Shown here: positions 16,935-26,281 of the stretch, in pieces
Position numbering within the stretch: position 1 is the first letter of the stretch
Layout of the letters: each line of letters begins with the position of its first letter
Source: UBA3210 sp048359995
GTDB taxonomy: Bacteria; Bacillota_I; Bacilli_A; RFN20; CAG-449
Direction of reading: 5' to 3'
Assembly: GCA_048359995.1 (NCBI GenBank)
Contig: DBGCPK010000018.1
Coordinates: forward strand, 1 to 53,609
Length of the DNA stretch: 53,609 nucleotides
Position numbers and translations under genes: made by a program
Notes under the pieces: model-generated
The model's database searches: none
Told to the model about the DNA's origin: nothing
The model's input: only the letters and a program-made list of their open reading frames with translations

Positions 16935-17002
16935 ACATTAAAAGATATGTCGATGATTTCTTCTTCATTATTCGAGGAAAAAGCGAAAAATCAGCAGAGC
17001 AG

Positions 17003-17020
17003 AAAAAACGGCGGATCCGT
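17003..17020 (-). terminator. Possible weak terminator
   Basis: On the minus strand ACGG, loop ATCCG, CCGT followed by six T. It lies between the ABC permease end (17085) and the 97-residue gene. The stem is only four base pairs. Confidence 0.35.
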
Positions 17021-17084
17021 CGATTCTGTTTTCGTTTCTCTCATCTTTGATTCGCTTGCGCTTTGCGCTTATCTGGCGCGTTTC

Positions 17085-18218
17085 TTACTCAAAAGCGATT
17101 TCTTTAACGGATACCCTATATGCTTTACGGAGATAAAAGAGAAAACAAAGGGAATAGAAAAGAAGAAAAGCGATTAAAGTGATTCCGAAAACGGGAACAT
17201 CGAAAGAATATTCGGGGACTTCGCCGATGTCCTTGAAAACGATATTGATGAGCATCGACAGAAGACCGAACTGATAAATCGTTCCTAACGAAAAACCGAT
17301 GGCCGCAAAAGGAATGAATCCGGAAAACAAAGCGGTAAAAATCTGTTTTTTCGTGAAACCCATCGCTTTTAAGACGGAAATACTCGAAAGATTTTTGCGA
17401 ATCAGAGAAGTCATCGACATCGTCATCGAGAGGACGGAAAGCAAAAGACCGATCGAAAGAATGAGATAGGCCATCGTAGCGATCGTTATATTTTTCATCG
17501 AAAGTCCCATTTGAATCATCGCCGAAAAACAGAAACAGGAAAATGCGAAAAAGAATACAACGCCTTTTTGATTGAGAAGCGTACATCGGCGCATTTCTTT
17601 CAAAAAAGGCCTTTCTTTTTTCGTCGGTCGTCTCTTTTTCGGATTTTTCAGAGATAATCCTTTGATCAACGATAAAGCGGGAACGCGAAGTGAGAAATAC
17701 GCATAACCCGAAGAAAGGATAGTAAAGGCGAGACTCGGAATGATCACGAGCGAAAGAAGTAAAATAAAGTGAAATTCAGGAACGATCTCGGGAAGTCCTT
17801 TAATGGTCAGTTCGCGATAAATCGGCGTCATCAAAGCCCAACCGACGGCAAAACCCGATGCGCAACCTAAAAAAACGCTGAATCCGAAAAGAGAAAAACT
17901 TCCGGCAATTCGAAAATCCGAATAACCGATGGCTTTCAGAGTGCCGATAACTTTTCGATGACCGTCGATATAGATTTTAATGTCGAAAAAGAGCATGACG
18001 ACAACGATGACGCTTAAAAAACCTCCGGTAATCGCACAGGTGATTTTTGCGGTGGCTATCTGCGCAGAGTAAAGAGGCATAAAATCGGAAGGAATTTCCG
18101 CTTTCATCGATAGAAGGTCGATGTAGTAATTTAAAAAGAAAGTGCAGACGAATACGGCGCAGAAAGAGACGATAGAAATACCGACAAATCGAAATCCGTC
18201 TTTTACAGAAACGATCAT
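17085..18218 (-). CDS. ABC transporter permease, FtsX/MacB-like
   Basis: A 377-residue permease. It has an N-terminal membrane helix, an external domain and further helices near 80-200. A second FtsX-type unit at 240-377 includes the LVASLKAMGFTKKQIF-like coupling segment (seen here as SISVLKAMGFTKKQIFTALF). The chosen start (18218) follows the ATPase stop by one base and has AGGTGG upstream. An upstream in-frame start would lie inside the ATPase gene. Together with the ATPase at 18220-18906 it should move a lipid, peptide or drug or work mechanically at the envelope. It is the last gene of a TetR-led operon. Confidence 0.85.
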   Translation of the reverse strand: MIVSVKDGFRFVGISIVSFCAVFVCTFFLNYYIDLLSMKAEIPSDFMPLYSAQIATAKITCAITGGFLSVIVVVMLFFDIKIYIDGHRKVIGTLKAIGYSDFRIAGSFSLFGFSVFLGCASGFAVGWALMTPIYRELTIKGLPEIVPEFHFILLLSLVIIPSLAFTILSSGYAYFSLRVPALSLIKGLSLKNPKKRRPTKKERPFLKEMRRCTLLNQKGVVFFFAFSCFCFSAMIQMGLSMKNITIATMAYLILSIGLLLSVLSMTMSMTSLIRKNLSSISVLKAMGFTKKQIFTALFSGFIPFAAIGFSLGTIYQFGLLSMLINIVFKDIGEVPEYSFDVPVFGITLIAFLLFYSLCFLFYLRKAYRVSVKEIAFE

Positions 18219-18219
18219 G

Positions 18220-18906
18220 CTACCACCTGATTTCGTAGGCGGACTTTTGCGTCGAATTTTTTGAAATTCCCACAATTTCACCGCTATTGATTCGGATAAC
18301 CGTTTCCGCCATTTCCGCGATTCCGGAATTGTGCGTCACCATGATCATCGTAAAATTAGATTTTTCTTTCTCCCGCATAATGGTATTTAAAACATCGCGA
18401 CCGGTCTTTTCGTCCAACGCGCCGGTAGGTTCGTCTAAAAACAGAACGGAAGGTTTCTTTGCCAATGCTCTGGCGATGCAAACGCGTTGCTGCTCGCCTC
18501 CGGAAAGTTCCGAAGGCATCGACTTTCTCTTGCCGAGTAGACCCAACGCGTTCAATATTTCCGAAAAGTTTTTGTTGTGGGCCAGAAACGCTCCCATTTT
18601 CACATTGTTTTCCACGTTCAAATGGGGAAGAAGGCAGTATTGCTGGAAGATGAAACCGATGTTTTCTTTGCGGAATTTCGTAAGTTCCGTTTCGGTCATC
18701 AAAGAAAGATCGGAATCGTTGAAGAAAACTTTTCCGCTGTCGGCTCTCTCCAATCCGGATAAGACGTGCATTAAAGTGGATTTTCCCGATCCGGAAGCCC
18801 CCAGAATCACGACGAATTCGCCGTCTTTGATTTCCAGACATACGTTTTTCAACGCTTCGGTTTTACCTTGGTGATAGGTTTTGCAAATGTGATCCGCGCG
18901 AATCAT
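18220..18906 (-). CDS. ABC transporter ATP-binding protein (LolD/MacB type)
   Basis: A 228-residue ATPase. It has Walker A GASGSGKST (near 36-44), Q-loop FIFQQYCLLPHLNV, signature LSGGEQQR, Walker B VLFLDEPTGALD, and the switch His in MIMVTHN. All motifs are intact and the length is typical. It overlaps the tetR gene by 4 bp and is followed by the permease one base later, so the three form a tightly coupled operon. Confidence 0.95.
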   Translation of the reverse strand: MIRADHICKTYHQGKTEALKNVCLEIKDGEFVVILGASGSGKSTLMHVLSGLERADSGKVFFNDSDLSLMTETELTKFRKENIGFIFQQYCLLPHLNVENNVKMGAFLAHNKNFSEILNALGLLGKRKSMPSELSGGEQQRVCIARALAKKPSVLFLDEPTGALDEKTGRDVLNTIMREKEKSNFTMIMVTHNSGIAEMAETVIRINSGEIVGISKNSTQKSAYEIRW

Positions 18907-19472
18907 TTTTTCCTCCCGCCGATAAGGAAACTCTTAAAAGCATTCGTCAATAGATCGGAGATTTCGGTTTCGTTGAACCGACACATTTTATCGACGATCA
19001 GTACGGCGATTCCGTGAGAATAAATCCACATCTGAAAATATAAATCTTTGGCAAAGGTTTCGTCGACGGAATAGTTTTCCGTGATAGAGTTCAAAATGAT
19101 CGAATAACTTTCCTCGATCAAACCTAAGATCGACTTCGGATCGGGAAGTTCGGCGCGTTCTCTCATAAACAACAATCGGAACAATTTCGGGTGTTCTTCG
19201 GCAAAGCGAATATAGGATTCGCCTACGCCTTTGAAAGCAATCGGTTTGAGAAGACCCGAACGAACGTAAGTCTGATAAAGACTTTCGGCGAAATTCAAAA
19301 CACCGTCGAAAACTTCTTCCATACTTTTAAAAGTGGTGAAAATCGGACGACTGGAACTGCCGAGTTTTTTTCCAAGCGATCTTGCTGTCAATTTTTCAAC
19401 GCCTTCGCTTTCGACGATTTGGACGGCGGCGTTGATGACTTCTTCCTGAGTGAATTGTGCGCTTCGGGGCAT
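18903..19472 (-). CDS. TetR-family transcriptional regulator
   Basis: A 189-residue protein with an N-terminal TetR HTH (TQEEVINAAVQIVESEGVEKLTARSLGKKLG then FTTFKSMEEVF) and a helical C-terminal ligand domain containing FAEEHPKLFRLLFMRER and a WIYSHGIAVLI segment of the WHG-like type. The ABC genes follow directly, so it probably represses them and itself. A 16-bp palindrome lies between its promoter and its ribosome site, the expected operator place. The inducer is unknown; an amphipathic compound handled by the transporter is plausible. Confidence 0.92.
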   Translation of the reverse strand: MPRSAQFTQEEVINAAVQIVESEGVEKLTARSLGKKLGSSSRPIFTTFKSMEEVFDGVLNFAESLYQTYVRSGLLKPIAFKGVGESYIRFAEEHPKLFRLLFMRERAELPDPKSILGLIEESYSIILNSITENYSVDETFAKDLYFQMWIYSHGIAVLIVDKMCRFNETEISDLLTNAFKSFLIGGRKK

Positions 19473-19487
19473 AATCTATCTCCTTTT

Positions 19488-19503
19488 TAAAACAATTGTT
19501 TTA
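19488..19503. promoter_or_regulatory. Putative TetR operator
   Basis: Perfect 16-bp palindrome TAAAACAATTGTTTTA, about 8 to 23 bases downstream of the predicted start of the tetR transcript. Confidence 0.6.
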
Positions 19504-19517
19504 CAACTGATGTTTTA

Positions 19518-19546
19518 ATATTATCGCCGATCTTTTCGGAAGTCAA
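19518..19546 (-). promoter_or_regulatory. Promoter of the TetR-ABC operon
   Basis: Minus strand TTGACT (19546-19541), 17 bp, TAATAT (19523-19518). Confidence 0.75.
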
Positions 19547-19584
19547 CACTTTTCACCTTGAAAGAATTATCGTCGGGTAATGGA

Positions 19585-19613
19585 TTTACGAAAGCAAAAT
19601 TTCAGAGTATAAT
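19585..19613 (+). promoter_or_regulatory. Promoter of degV
   Basis: TTTACG (19585-19590), 17 bp, TATAAT (19608-19613), followed by AAGGAAGAG before the ATG at 19638. Confidence 0.65.
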
Positions 19614-19637
19614 GAAATCACAATAAGGAAGAGATTT

Positions 19638-20489
19638 ATGAAAAAAGTAAAATTGTTGGTGGATTCGACCTGCGATCTGCCTCTGAGTCTATTGAAAGAA
19701 AACGACGTCGATGTCATTCCTCTGATGGTGAATTTCAACGAAGAAGGATATGAAGATCTCGTGGAACTTTCTACGATCGACCTCTATCGCAAGGTGGAAG
19801 AAAAAGGGATTTTGCCGAAAACCGCAGCACGATCGATCGAGAAATTCAAAGAAGTTTACCAACGCTTTTTTGACGAGGGTTACGAAGAAATCGTCTTCAT
19901 CGGCATCTCCGGATTCCTCTCATCGACGATTCAAAACGCCGTCGCAGCGGGGAAGGATTTTCCGGAAAGAGTCTTCGTTCACGATTCGCTGAACCTTTCT
20001 TCGGGCGAAGGATTGCAGATTTTGAAGGCGATCGAGATGATCGAGGATGGGCGGAGAGGACAAGAGATTCTCGACAGACTCCGTGATATTGCACCGCGAG
20101 TACGCGCGCAATTCGCTGTAGAGTCGTTAGAATACCTTTATAAAGGAGGGCGCTGCTCGCAAACTTCTTATTACTTCGGCAAGGGTTTCAAGATAAAACC
20201 GATCATACGGGTAGTCGACGGAAAGATGATCGTCTATAAAAAGCCGATCGGCAAAATGGAAAACGCATTGAATAAAATGATCGAGATTCTGAAAAGCGAT
20301 TGGGGAAACGTCGATCTCGGCACGGTGATGATCACGCATTCTCTGGCTGATTCCAGCGCCGATTATCTATATCGGAAATTAAAGGAATTCGTTCCGGAAG
20401 ATAAGATCATGGTCACCGACGCGGGGTGCGTCATCTCCTCCCATTGCGGTAAAGGAACGATCGGCATTCTTTATATCTTGAATCGATAG
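19638..20489 (+). CDS. DegV-family fatty-acid-binding protein
   Basis: A 283-residue EDD/DegV protein. It has the N-terminal DSTCDLP motif, SGFLSSTIQNA and DSLNLSSGEG motifs near 95-120, and a C-terminal domain with GTVMITHSLAD and HCGKGTIG. Family members bind a fatty acid and can feed it to the fatty acid kinase FakA. The length and all motifs are normal. It stands alone with its own promoter. Decayed mobile DNA lies just downstream. Confidence 0.92.
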   Translation: MKKVKLLVDSTCDLPLSLLKENDVDVIPLMVNFNEEGYEDLVELSTIDLYRKVEEKGILPKTAARSIEKFKEVYQRFFDEGYEEIVFIGISGFLSSTIQNAVAAGKDFPERVFVHDSLNLSSGEGLQILKAIEMIEDGRRGQEILDRLRDIAPRVRAQFAVESLEYLYKGGRCSQTSYYFGKGFKIKPIIRVVDGKMIVYKKPIGKMENALNKMIEILKSDWGNVDLGTVMITHSLADSSADYLYRKLKEFVPEDKIMVTDAGCVISSHCGKGTIGILYILNR

Positions 20490-20523
20490 ATCGTTTTGAA
20501 AGAAAAAGGGGCGCCGCTTTCGT

Positions 20524-20710
20524 TTTCCCCGGAAAGTTTATAGCTCCCACACAGTTATAAATAATTTCTACGGCTTGCGTTTTGTGTCTGTCAATTTTTT
20601 TGCTTTTAGCGGACATTACCTTGTAGATAAATTGTCGCACGATTTCGGACGTGACTTCTGAACATCGGTGTACTTATTCGCAAGCAACATAAACCTATCA
20701 ATATTGTCTA
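20524..20710 (-). pseudogene. Remnant of a serine recombinase C-terminus
   Basis: On the minus strand, the stretch NIDRFMLLANKYTDVQ is followed after a frameshift by VTSEIVRQFIYKVM and HKTQAVEIIYNCVGAI. This is the usual C-terminal signature of large serine recombinases of the resolvase/DUF4368 type. The catalytic domain is missing and the reading frame is broken near 20655. It therefore marks a decayed integration event downstream of degV. The intact recombinases of this window, at 50291 and 51582, are a different sequence type. Confidence 0.6.
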
Positions 20711-20884
20711 TCTTTCGTTTCGGATAGTTCCGGCTGAAGCATTTTTTGTAGGATTTCTTCTTCCGGAAGTTTACAGTGTGTCCGAGATAAGGAGCAAATA
20801 TTGATTTTTAAATCAGTATCGCAAATTGTGGCAAATAAACGACGCAAAAAATAGAAATATTTATTAACAAATTGCAGAACTACC

Positions 20885-21088
20885 ATGATCGAATTCAAAC
20901 TCGGTTCGAGTGAAATCGATTTGGGGGCAAAACATTTATGCGAGATAGAACGATTGAGAACTGAATACAACAAAACTGAAAAACAATGTCCGCTTCGCTT
21001 GCCCGATTTGAAAACCGTAATTACGGAATACGGCTATAAACGCGAAGACGGCGTATTGGTTATACCGATTGGCTGCCTAAAAGACTGA
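20885..21088 (+). pseudogene. C-terminal fragment of an AAA/DUF4143-type ATPase
   Basis: A 67-residue reading frame whose pattern (IEFKLGSSEIDLGAKHLCEIERL, then LRLPDLKTVITEYGYKREDGVLVIPIGCLKD) matches the C-terminal end of the ATP-binding DUF4143 family found in many gut bacteria. The ATPase domain, normally over 300 residues, is absent upstream, so this is a truncated relic even though the frame stays open. The region 20490-21347 otherwise holds only the recombinase relic and a terminator. Confidence 0.6.
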
Positions 21089-21223
21089 ATTGAGAAGGAG
21101 CAAGGATGGCACTCTTTTAAAGTTAAGATGCGGCTATATTTATAGGTCAATACAAAAATTATAAGCTCAAATTGAGTAGCACATACGTCGCCAATAATGG
21201 GTCAAACACAATTTAATTGCAAA

Positions 21224-21260
21224 AAATAGCAGGGTTTAATTAGTTTCCTGCTATTTTTTT
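21224..21260 (+). terminator. Rho-independent terminator
   Basis: Stem AAATAGCAGG (21224-21233), 13-nt loop, stem CCTGCTATTT (21247-21256) running into T residues. It follows the DUF4143 fragment and probably once ended that gene. Confidence 0.85.
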
Positions 21261-21347
21261 GACTCGCCTTTGGGAGTTTCGATATAAAATTTAGTTTTTT
21301 GTGGGATACACCCGACGCGGGATTTCTGTTTTTTTATGATAAAGATT

Positions 21348-24300
21348 CTATAAACTTCTCAAAAGCAAGTCGTTTTCGATAAAAAGAACTTTCTTTTCAA
21401 GAAGAGCGTCGACCCTTTTTTCGACGTAACGATATTTTTCCGCATTCGCCTTTTTATAACCCAGCGAGAGCAGAATCATTTTGACGAGAGTTTCTTTCTT
21501 CAACGAGCCTTTGTAATCGACGACTTCGTAAATCGCGTTGAAAATTTCTTTGTCGGACACCGCAGGAAGAGGACGATACAGATTTTTATCTCTGTCGACG
21601 CGTCGGAAACGTATTTTGTTACCCGGAAGATAAACGAATCCATCTTCGATCGCGATCGCTTTTTCTTCCGATAGAGAGTTCAGACATTCATCGATGTTTT
21701 CGCGGAAAATCAAACGGATTTCTTCGGAAGAAATCGGCGCGCTTCTCTTGATGAATTCCATCGTTTTCTCTTTCAAAGGCTTTGCTTCTGACAAATCGTA
21801 ATAAATCTGTCGAGGGTCGATGAAAAGAGGAAAGAGATAATCCATCAGGAGGATTTTATTCTTTTTGACGTCGATTTCCGGAATCAGTTTGGAACGGCTG
21901 ACGATTTCGTCGACCAACGAAGAAAATTCTTCCTCTTCGTTCAGGAAAAAGAGCGACGGAAAGACGCGATAGCAAGCGTATCCCGCGGATTTCAAGAATC
22001 GTTCCTGATACTCAAAAGTTTCCGAAGCTTCCTCCGGCGAATAATAGGCGAAATGATCGACCATAACCGCGACGGAGGACGGAGAATTTTTTACCTTGAC
22101 CAGGATATCGATAATGTGTTCGCGAACCGGACGATTGACGGCGACGTCGAATCCGTATCGTTGAAGACGACGAGCCAAATAGTTCTTGAAGTCGAGATCG
22201 TAGAGGTTGTTTTGCATCGAAGAAACCGGCGTGTGAGATTTTTGAGTGTATTTGATTTCTTTAAAAGTATTTTTCGCGGCAACGATCAAATTCGACGGGT
22301 TGTCTTCGCGGATAATCGTACTTCGGATATCTTGTGTCAGAGGAACCTGATCGAAAACCAGAATCTGCTCGGCTTTGCAAAGAGCAGGAAGCATATCTTT
22401 GATTTCCTGACTGCGATCCGACATCACGATGACGACATCGAATGTATAAACCGGATTTCTCAACCAGAAAGAGACTTTTTTGTAACTCGTCAGAATGCAC
22501 GGTTTGAAATGGTGAATGCTGTTTCCAAACAGCGTGCATATCTTTTCGGCTGTGATAAAGAAATCTCTCTTTTCCAGTATTTTCTTAATCGCGCGCCCTT
22601 CGGTCTGCTTGATTTCGCCCAAAGTCGTTCCGATGTTGTTGTTGAAATGATTGCAGATGATTTTGTCGATCAGTCCCCGACGATCGTCGTCGTTGCTTTT
22701 GTAGTTGTCGAGAATATCGAAAATGGCCTTTCGGTTCAGATTCGCAAAATTATCCTTATCGTTCAAGGATTCGTTGAGCAAATCGTAATAAAACCGCTTT
22801 AAGAAGATGTTTTCATAGTCCTTTTCGTTGTCGGAAGCTTCCAAAAGAGCGTTGCCCAGATTTTCGACGACCATATTGGTTTTATGAAGTGCGACGAAAA
22901 AGTCGATGTAACGGTTGATCGAAGAGAAATTCGAAGCCATTTTGTTGACTTTATCGAAGAAAACATCGAAAGGCATCGTTTCGTAATCGACCGCGTCGGG
23001 ATTAAAATAGCCCTGCACGACGTTGACGGAACGGAGAACGGAATTAAAAACGAGTTGCATTGCCTGACGGTGTTTCGAATGGGCGATCTCTCCATTTTCG
23101 ACTTGCTCGACGATGTCGAAATCTTCCGGATTTCCCAGATATCGAAGGTTATATCGGTATTCATTGATCCGATTGACGATCGATCGGAATTCTTCGAACG
23201 AGTGGGCGTCGAGATAGGAAGAATAGGTCTCGGGATATTGATTTTTTCTCATTATCAGCGATTCTTTTTCCTTGAGTTCCTTTTCCAAAAGCGACAGAAT
23301 GTAAAGAACTTCGGCCGGCGGAATCCGTTTCCCGAAATATTTCTTTTTCAAGCGTTTCAGAACTTTGGAAGGCTTTTTGCTCTCGCGAACTTTTCCGATT
23401 TCTTCGAGAGTGATCTCGGCGATCTTCGAGCCGTAAGGTTCGGATAACTTTTCGATCCGGATATCGATGCGACGAATTTCTTCGTAGATTTCTTTCAGAT
23501 CGTCATAAGTATGGTCGAGGAGATTGTTGCTCAACCACGCCGTTTCCTTTCCTTGGTAATAGTCGATGAATGTCAAAATATTGAGGACGGCTTTCATCTC
23601 TTTGAGATTACTTGCTTTCGGCAGACGATAGGTCTTGACGCCGTACGAATATATTTCCATCGCGTCCTTGATCGTGGAGGACAGGTTGATAACCTCGTCT
23701 TTTAAAGGAAGATAGTCTTCTTTCCGCATTTCTTTCTTGCAGAATCCGTAGAAAGGGTGCTCTTTGATCGGACAGTTCAGCGCTTCGATCGCGCCGGCGA
23801 ATTCCTGAATGATGATCAGATAGCGTTGCAAGATTTCCAGATCGGTACGTTTCGTTCCTTTCAAAGCGAGATTCAGCAAAGGATACGCGCTTAAGGCGTA
23901 ATAACTGTTGACGATCTTGTTGATCGAAGTTTTCAACGGGTTTTTCGTCGTTTTCAGATGATTGATCAGGCTTTGAAAACTGTTTTTCCAGTCGTAGTAT
24001 CGGGTAACTTCTTCGTCGATGGCAATGGGATGAAGGCTGTTGTAAGGAACGTTGAATTTGTCGTAACTCGCCAGATAAGAAAGGAGTTCGGTTTTATTCA
24101 GCGTTTTCAGATCCAAATCCAAAACATATTTTTCCATTCCGTTTTTTCGGATTTCTTTGACGAAACGATCGCGCTCTTTGGCCTGATCGTAGACGACTAA
24201 CGTCCGTTTGTTATTGAGAAGATAGAATAAAACGATGTTGTTTAAAAAGTGGTACGGATCGGATTTATGATCGTAACGGATTAACAGACTGTCGCGTCGG

Positions 24301-25157
24301 GCGATGCTCTTCAAGAGTTGATACTGCTCGTTGTCGATATCCAGCAAAGAGAGAAATTTGTTGTCCAAAGGAATCTGTTCGTTCCCACTGAAAGCGAAAA
24401 ACTCCGAATTGAAATAGGCGATCTTCTTGACTAACGGCGATCGGCTGACGGCCTTGGCTTGATTTTCGATATTCAAAAGATCGTAATAGAAAGAGAAGTC
24501 GAAGCAACTCAGATAGTTGAAATTGTTGACTACCCAGTTGAAAGGTTTGACCTTTACCGAAAGATAGTACAGATATTCGCTCAACGAAAAGTCTTCGCCG
24601 ACAGGATAGGAAAGATCGATCTTTCGGATCCTTTTGATTTTGTCGATCAAAGGCGTATTCAGATACACTTCTTTGGAAATCGCCTCCAAAGTCCAGTGCT
24701 TTTCGCCTCCGGAAGAACGAATTCGGACGGGGATAAACACCAAAGGCGCATTAAATGATTTTCCTTCGAGGCTGTAATTCAGCAATCCGAACGTCAGATA
24801 AATCGACGAACAGGAAGTCTGCGCGTAGGCTCTTTCGTCGTCGTCCGCCAAAAGGGTTAAAATCCGGTTCTGTCTGTTTTTTTCATACTTGGTAAAGACG
24901 ATTTTCGCGTTTGATTCGAGGGAATTTCCAAGGAGATAGTCGTCCATCGCTTTGTGAATAAAGGTAACATCGTCCAGATCGGCAAAACGATAAGTTTCTC
25001 CGCTTAACAGCGAGTTGAAGAGATTTAAATCGTCATCGTTGATGATCTGAAGCGTTTTTGCGCTTTCGGTGGCAAAATCGTAAAAATTTTCTTTTACCAA
25101 TTTCGAATTGATCGCATCTTTCCAACTGTTGATCGTATTGACGGAATCCATAGCCAT
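21348..25157 (-). CDS. Giant DUF4011/DUF3320 helicase-like protein with lost Walker motifs
   Basis: A 1269-residue protein. Residues 1-250 resemble the DUF4011 N-terminus of large SF1 helicases (NAPLVFIPVRI, then LNTPLIDKI). Residues 276-345 follow the motif I region strand by strand, but the position of GPPGTGKSQTI reads YDHKSDPYHFL (295-305). The motif II region FDVVIV is followed by MSDRS (912-916) instead of DEAS. Residues about 975-1080 resemble the Vsr-like nuclease fold domain of this family (IDILV...VAVMVDHFAYYS...GYACYRVFPSLFF), also poor in catalytic residues. Residues 1100-1269 look like DUF3320. The open frame is intact over 3.8 kb, so the gene is conserved as protein. Related active proteins are thought to act in DNA repair or phage defence; this one may be a non-catalytic partner. 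Confidence 0.65.
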   Translation of the reverse strand: MAMDSVNTINSWKDAINSKLVKENFYDFATESAKTLQIINDDDLNLFNSLLSGETYRFADLDDVTFIHKAMDDYLLGNSLESNAKIVFTKYEKNRQNRILTLLADDDERAYAQTSCSSIYLTFGLLNYSLEGKSFNAPLVFIPVRIRSSGGEKHWTLEAISKEVYLNTPLIDKIKRIRKIDLSYPVGEDFSLSEYLYYLSVKVKPFNWVVNNFNYLSCFDFSFYYDLLNIENQAKAVSRSPLVKKIAYFNSEFFAFSGNEQIPLDNKFLSLLDIDNEQYQLLKSIARRDSLLIRYDHKSDPYHFLNNIVLFYLLNNKRTLVVYDQAKERDRFVKEIRKNGMEKYVLDLDLKTLNKTELLSYLASYDKFNVPYNSLHPIAIDEEVTRYYDWKNSFQSLINHLKTTKNPLKTSINKIVNSYYALSAYPLLNLALKGTKRTDLEILQRYLIIIQEFAGAIEALNCPIKEHPFYGFCKKEMRKEDYLPLKDEVINLSSTIKDAMEIYSYGVKTYRLPKASNLKEMKAVLNILTFIDYYQGKETAWLSNNLLDHTYDDLKEIYEEIRRIDIRIEKLSEPYGSKIAEITLEEIGKVRESKKPSKVLKRLKKKYFGKRIPPAEVLYILSLLEKELKEKESLIMRKNQYPETYSSYLDAHSFEEFRSIVNRINEYRYNLRYLGNPEDFDIVEQVENGEIAHSKHRQAMQLVFNSVLRSVNVVQGYFNPDAVDYETMPFDVFFDKVNKMASNFSSINRYIDFFVALHKTNMVVENLGNALLEASDNEKDYENIFLKRFYYDLLNESLNDKDNFANLNRKAIFDILDNYKSNDDDRRGLIDKIICNHFNNNIGTTLGEIKQTEGRAIKKILEKRDFFITAEKICTLFGNSIHHFKPCILTSYKKVSFWLRNPVYTFDVVIVMSDRSQEIKDMLPALCKAEQILVFDQVPLTQDIRSTIIREDNPSNLIVAAKNTFKEIKYTQKSHTPVSSMQNNLYDLDFKNYLARRLQRYGFDVAVNRPVREHIIDILVKVKNSPSSVAVMVDHFAYYSPEEASETFEYQERFLKSAGYACYRVFPSLFFLNEEEEFSSLVDEIVSRSKLIPEIDVKKNKILLMDYLFPLFIDPRQIYYDLSEAKPLKEKTMEFIKRSAPISSEEIRLIFRENIDECLNSLSEEKAIAIEDGFVYLPGNKIRFRRVDRDKNLYRPLPAVSDKEIFNAIYEVVDYKGSLKKETLVKMILLSLGYKKANAEKYRYVEKRVDALLEKKVLFIENDLLLRSL

Positions 25158-25215
25158 TACCTCTCTTGATATATAAGTTTATCATATTTGGTTTTTAATT
25201 GAAATAATCAATAGG

Positions 25216-25243
25216 TTGGTTTTTCGTTTATTCGTGTTATAAT
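25216..25243 (+). promoter_or_regulatory. Promoter of the glycosyltransferase operon
   Basis: TTGGTT (25216-25221), 16 bp, TATAAT (25238-25243) with a TG extension. The gene start at 25267 follows GAGG. Confidence 0.65.
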
Positions 25244-25266
25244 TATATCATCAATGAGGTGTGAAT

Positions 25267-26220
25267 ATGAAAAAATTGTCTTTGATCGTACCGATGTACA
25301 ATGAAGAAGAAATGATCCCTTTGTTTTTCGAAAAAATCAGCGAAGTACTGGATCAAATCACCGATTACAGCAAGGAAATCGTCTGCGTCAACGACGGGTC
25401 GAAAGATCGGACGCTGGAATTATTGAAAGAATACCGGAAGAGCAACCGAAATATTCATATAGTTTCTTTTTCTCGGAATTTCGGACATGAAGCGGCCGTC
25501 GCCGCCGGATTCAAATGCGCCGAAGGTGACGTAATGATCGTTATGGATGCCGATCTTCAAGATCCTCCGGAAGTGATTTTGGATTTGCTGAAAGAATATA
25601 AGAAGGGTTATAAAGTGGTCAATGCCAAGCGCGTGGATCGGAAATCCGATTCATTCGTGAAAAGAAAGACGGCGGAAGCCTATTATAAGGTGATTTCAAA
25701 GATGTCGGGAAAGATCAAAGTTCCGGAAAACGTCGGAAATTTCCGCCTCATGGATCGCGAGGTGGTCGATATCATCAACGCCTTACCGGAAAGAAACCGC
25801 GTCTTTCGCGTATTGGTTCCTTTCGCCGGATTCAAAACCGGAACGGTTGAGTTTGTCCGAGCGAAACGACCGAAAGGAGAAACGCATTACAATTACAAAT
25901 CGATGTTTACTTTGGCGGGAGACAGCATCGTTTCCAGTTCGGTCTCCCCGTTGAAATGGTCGCTGAGCCTCTCCTTGATCATCGGTTTTTTCAGCGGCTT
26001 CGGATTGATTTTGGATTTGATTCTCTACATCATCCATCTCTGCTCTTCCAACGGATTTATGGACGGATTCGCGTTTTCGACGTTGACGATCGTCCTTTCC
26101 GTTTTTCTGTCGCTGTCAATCGTTCTCCTTTCGTTAGGCATCATCGGCGAATACATCGCCAGAATTATGATCGATAGCCAGAACAGACCGGTATATATCA
26201 TCGAAGAAGAAATCAAATAA
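25267..26220 (+). CDS. Family 2 glycosyltransferase, GtrB/DPM1-like, membrane-anchored
   Basis: A 317-residue enzyme with a cytoplasmic GT-A domain: VPMYNEEEM at the start, VNDGSKDRT, MDADLQDPPE as the metal-binding DxD, and a C-terminal pair of membrane helices (about 225-300). Such proteins transfer a sugar from a nucleotide donor to undecaprenyl phosphate for later use outside the cell. The ATG at 25267 is preferred over GTG at 25261 because of GAGG spacing. The next genes are a MurA-like enzyme and a lipoprotein in the same direction, so an envelope function is likely. The sugar is not known. Confidence 0.9.
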   Translation: MKKLSLIVPMYNEEEMIPLFFEKISEVLDQITDYSKEIVCVNDGSKDRTLELLKEYRKSNRNIHIVSFSRNFGHEAAVAAGFKCAEGDVMIVMDADLQDPPEVILDLLKEYKKGYKVVNAKRVDRKSDSFVKRKTAEAYYKVISKMSGKIKVPENVGNFRLMDREVVDIINALPERNRVFRVLVPFAGFKTGTVEFVRAKRPKGETHYNYKSMFTLAGDSIVSSSVSPLKWSLSLSLIIGFFSGFGLILDLILYIIHLCSSNGFMDGFAFSTLTIVLSVFLSLSIVLLSLGIIGEYIARIMIDSQNRPVYIIEEEIK

Positions 26221-26281
26221 AAGAAACCCGATTGAAATAATCATAAAGCCGTCCGTTTTATCATATTTTTAAATGATAAAT

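Noticed and set aside
20698..20973. 91-residue minus-strand frame in the scar region
   Set aside because: It opposes the DUF4143 fragment and overlaps the recombinase relic in another frame; no ribosome site and no family pattern.
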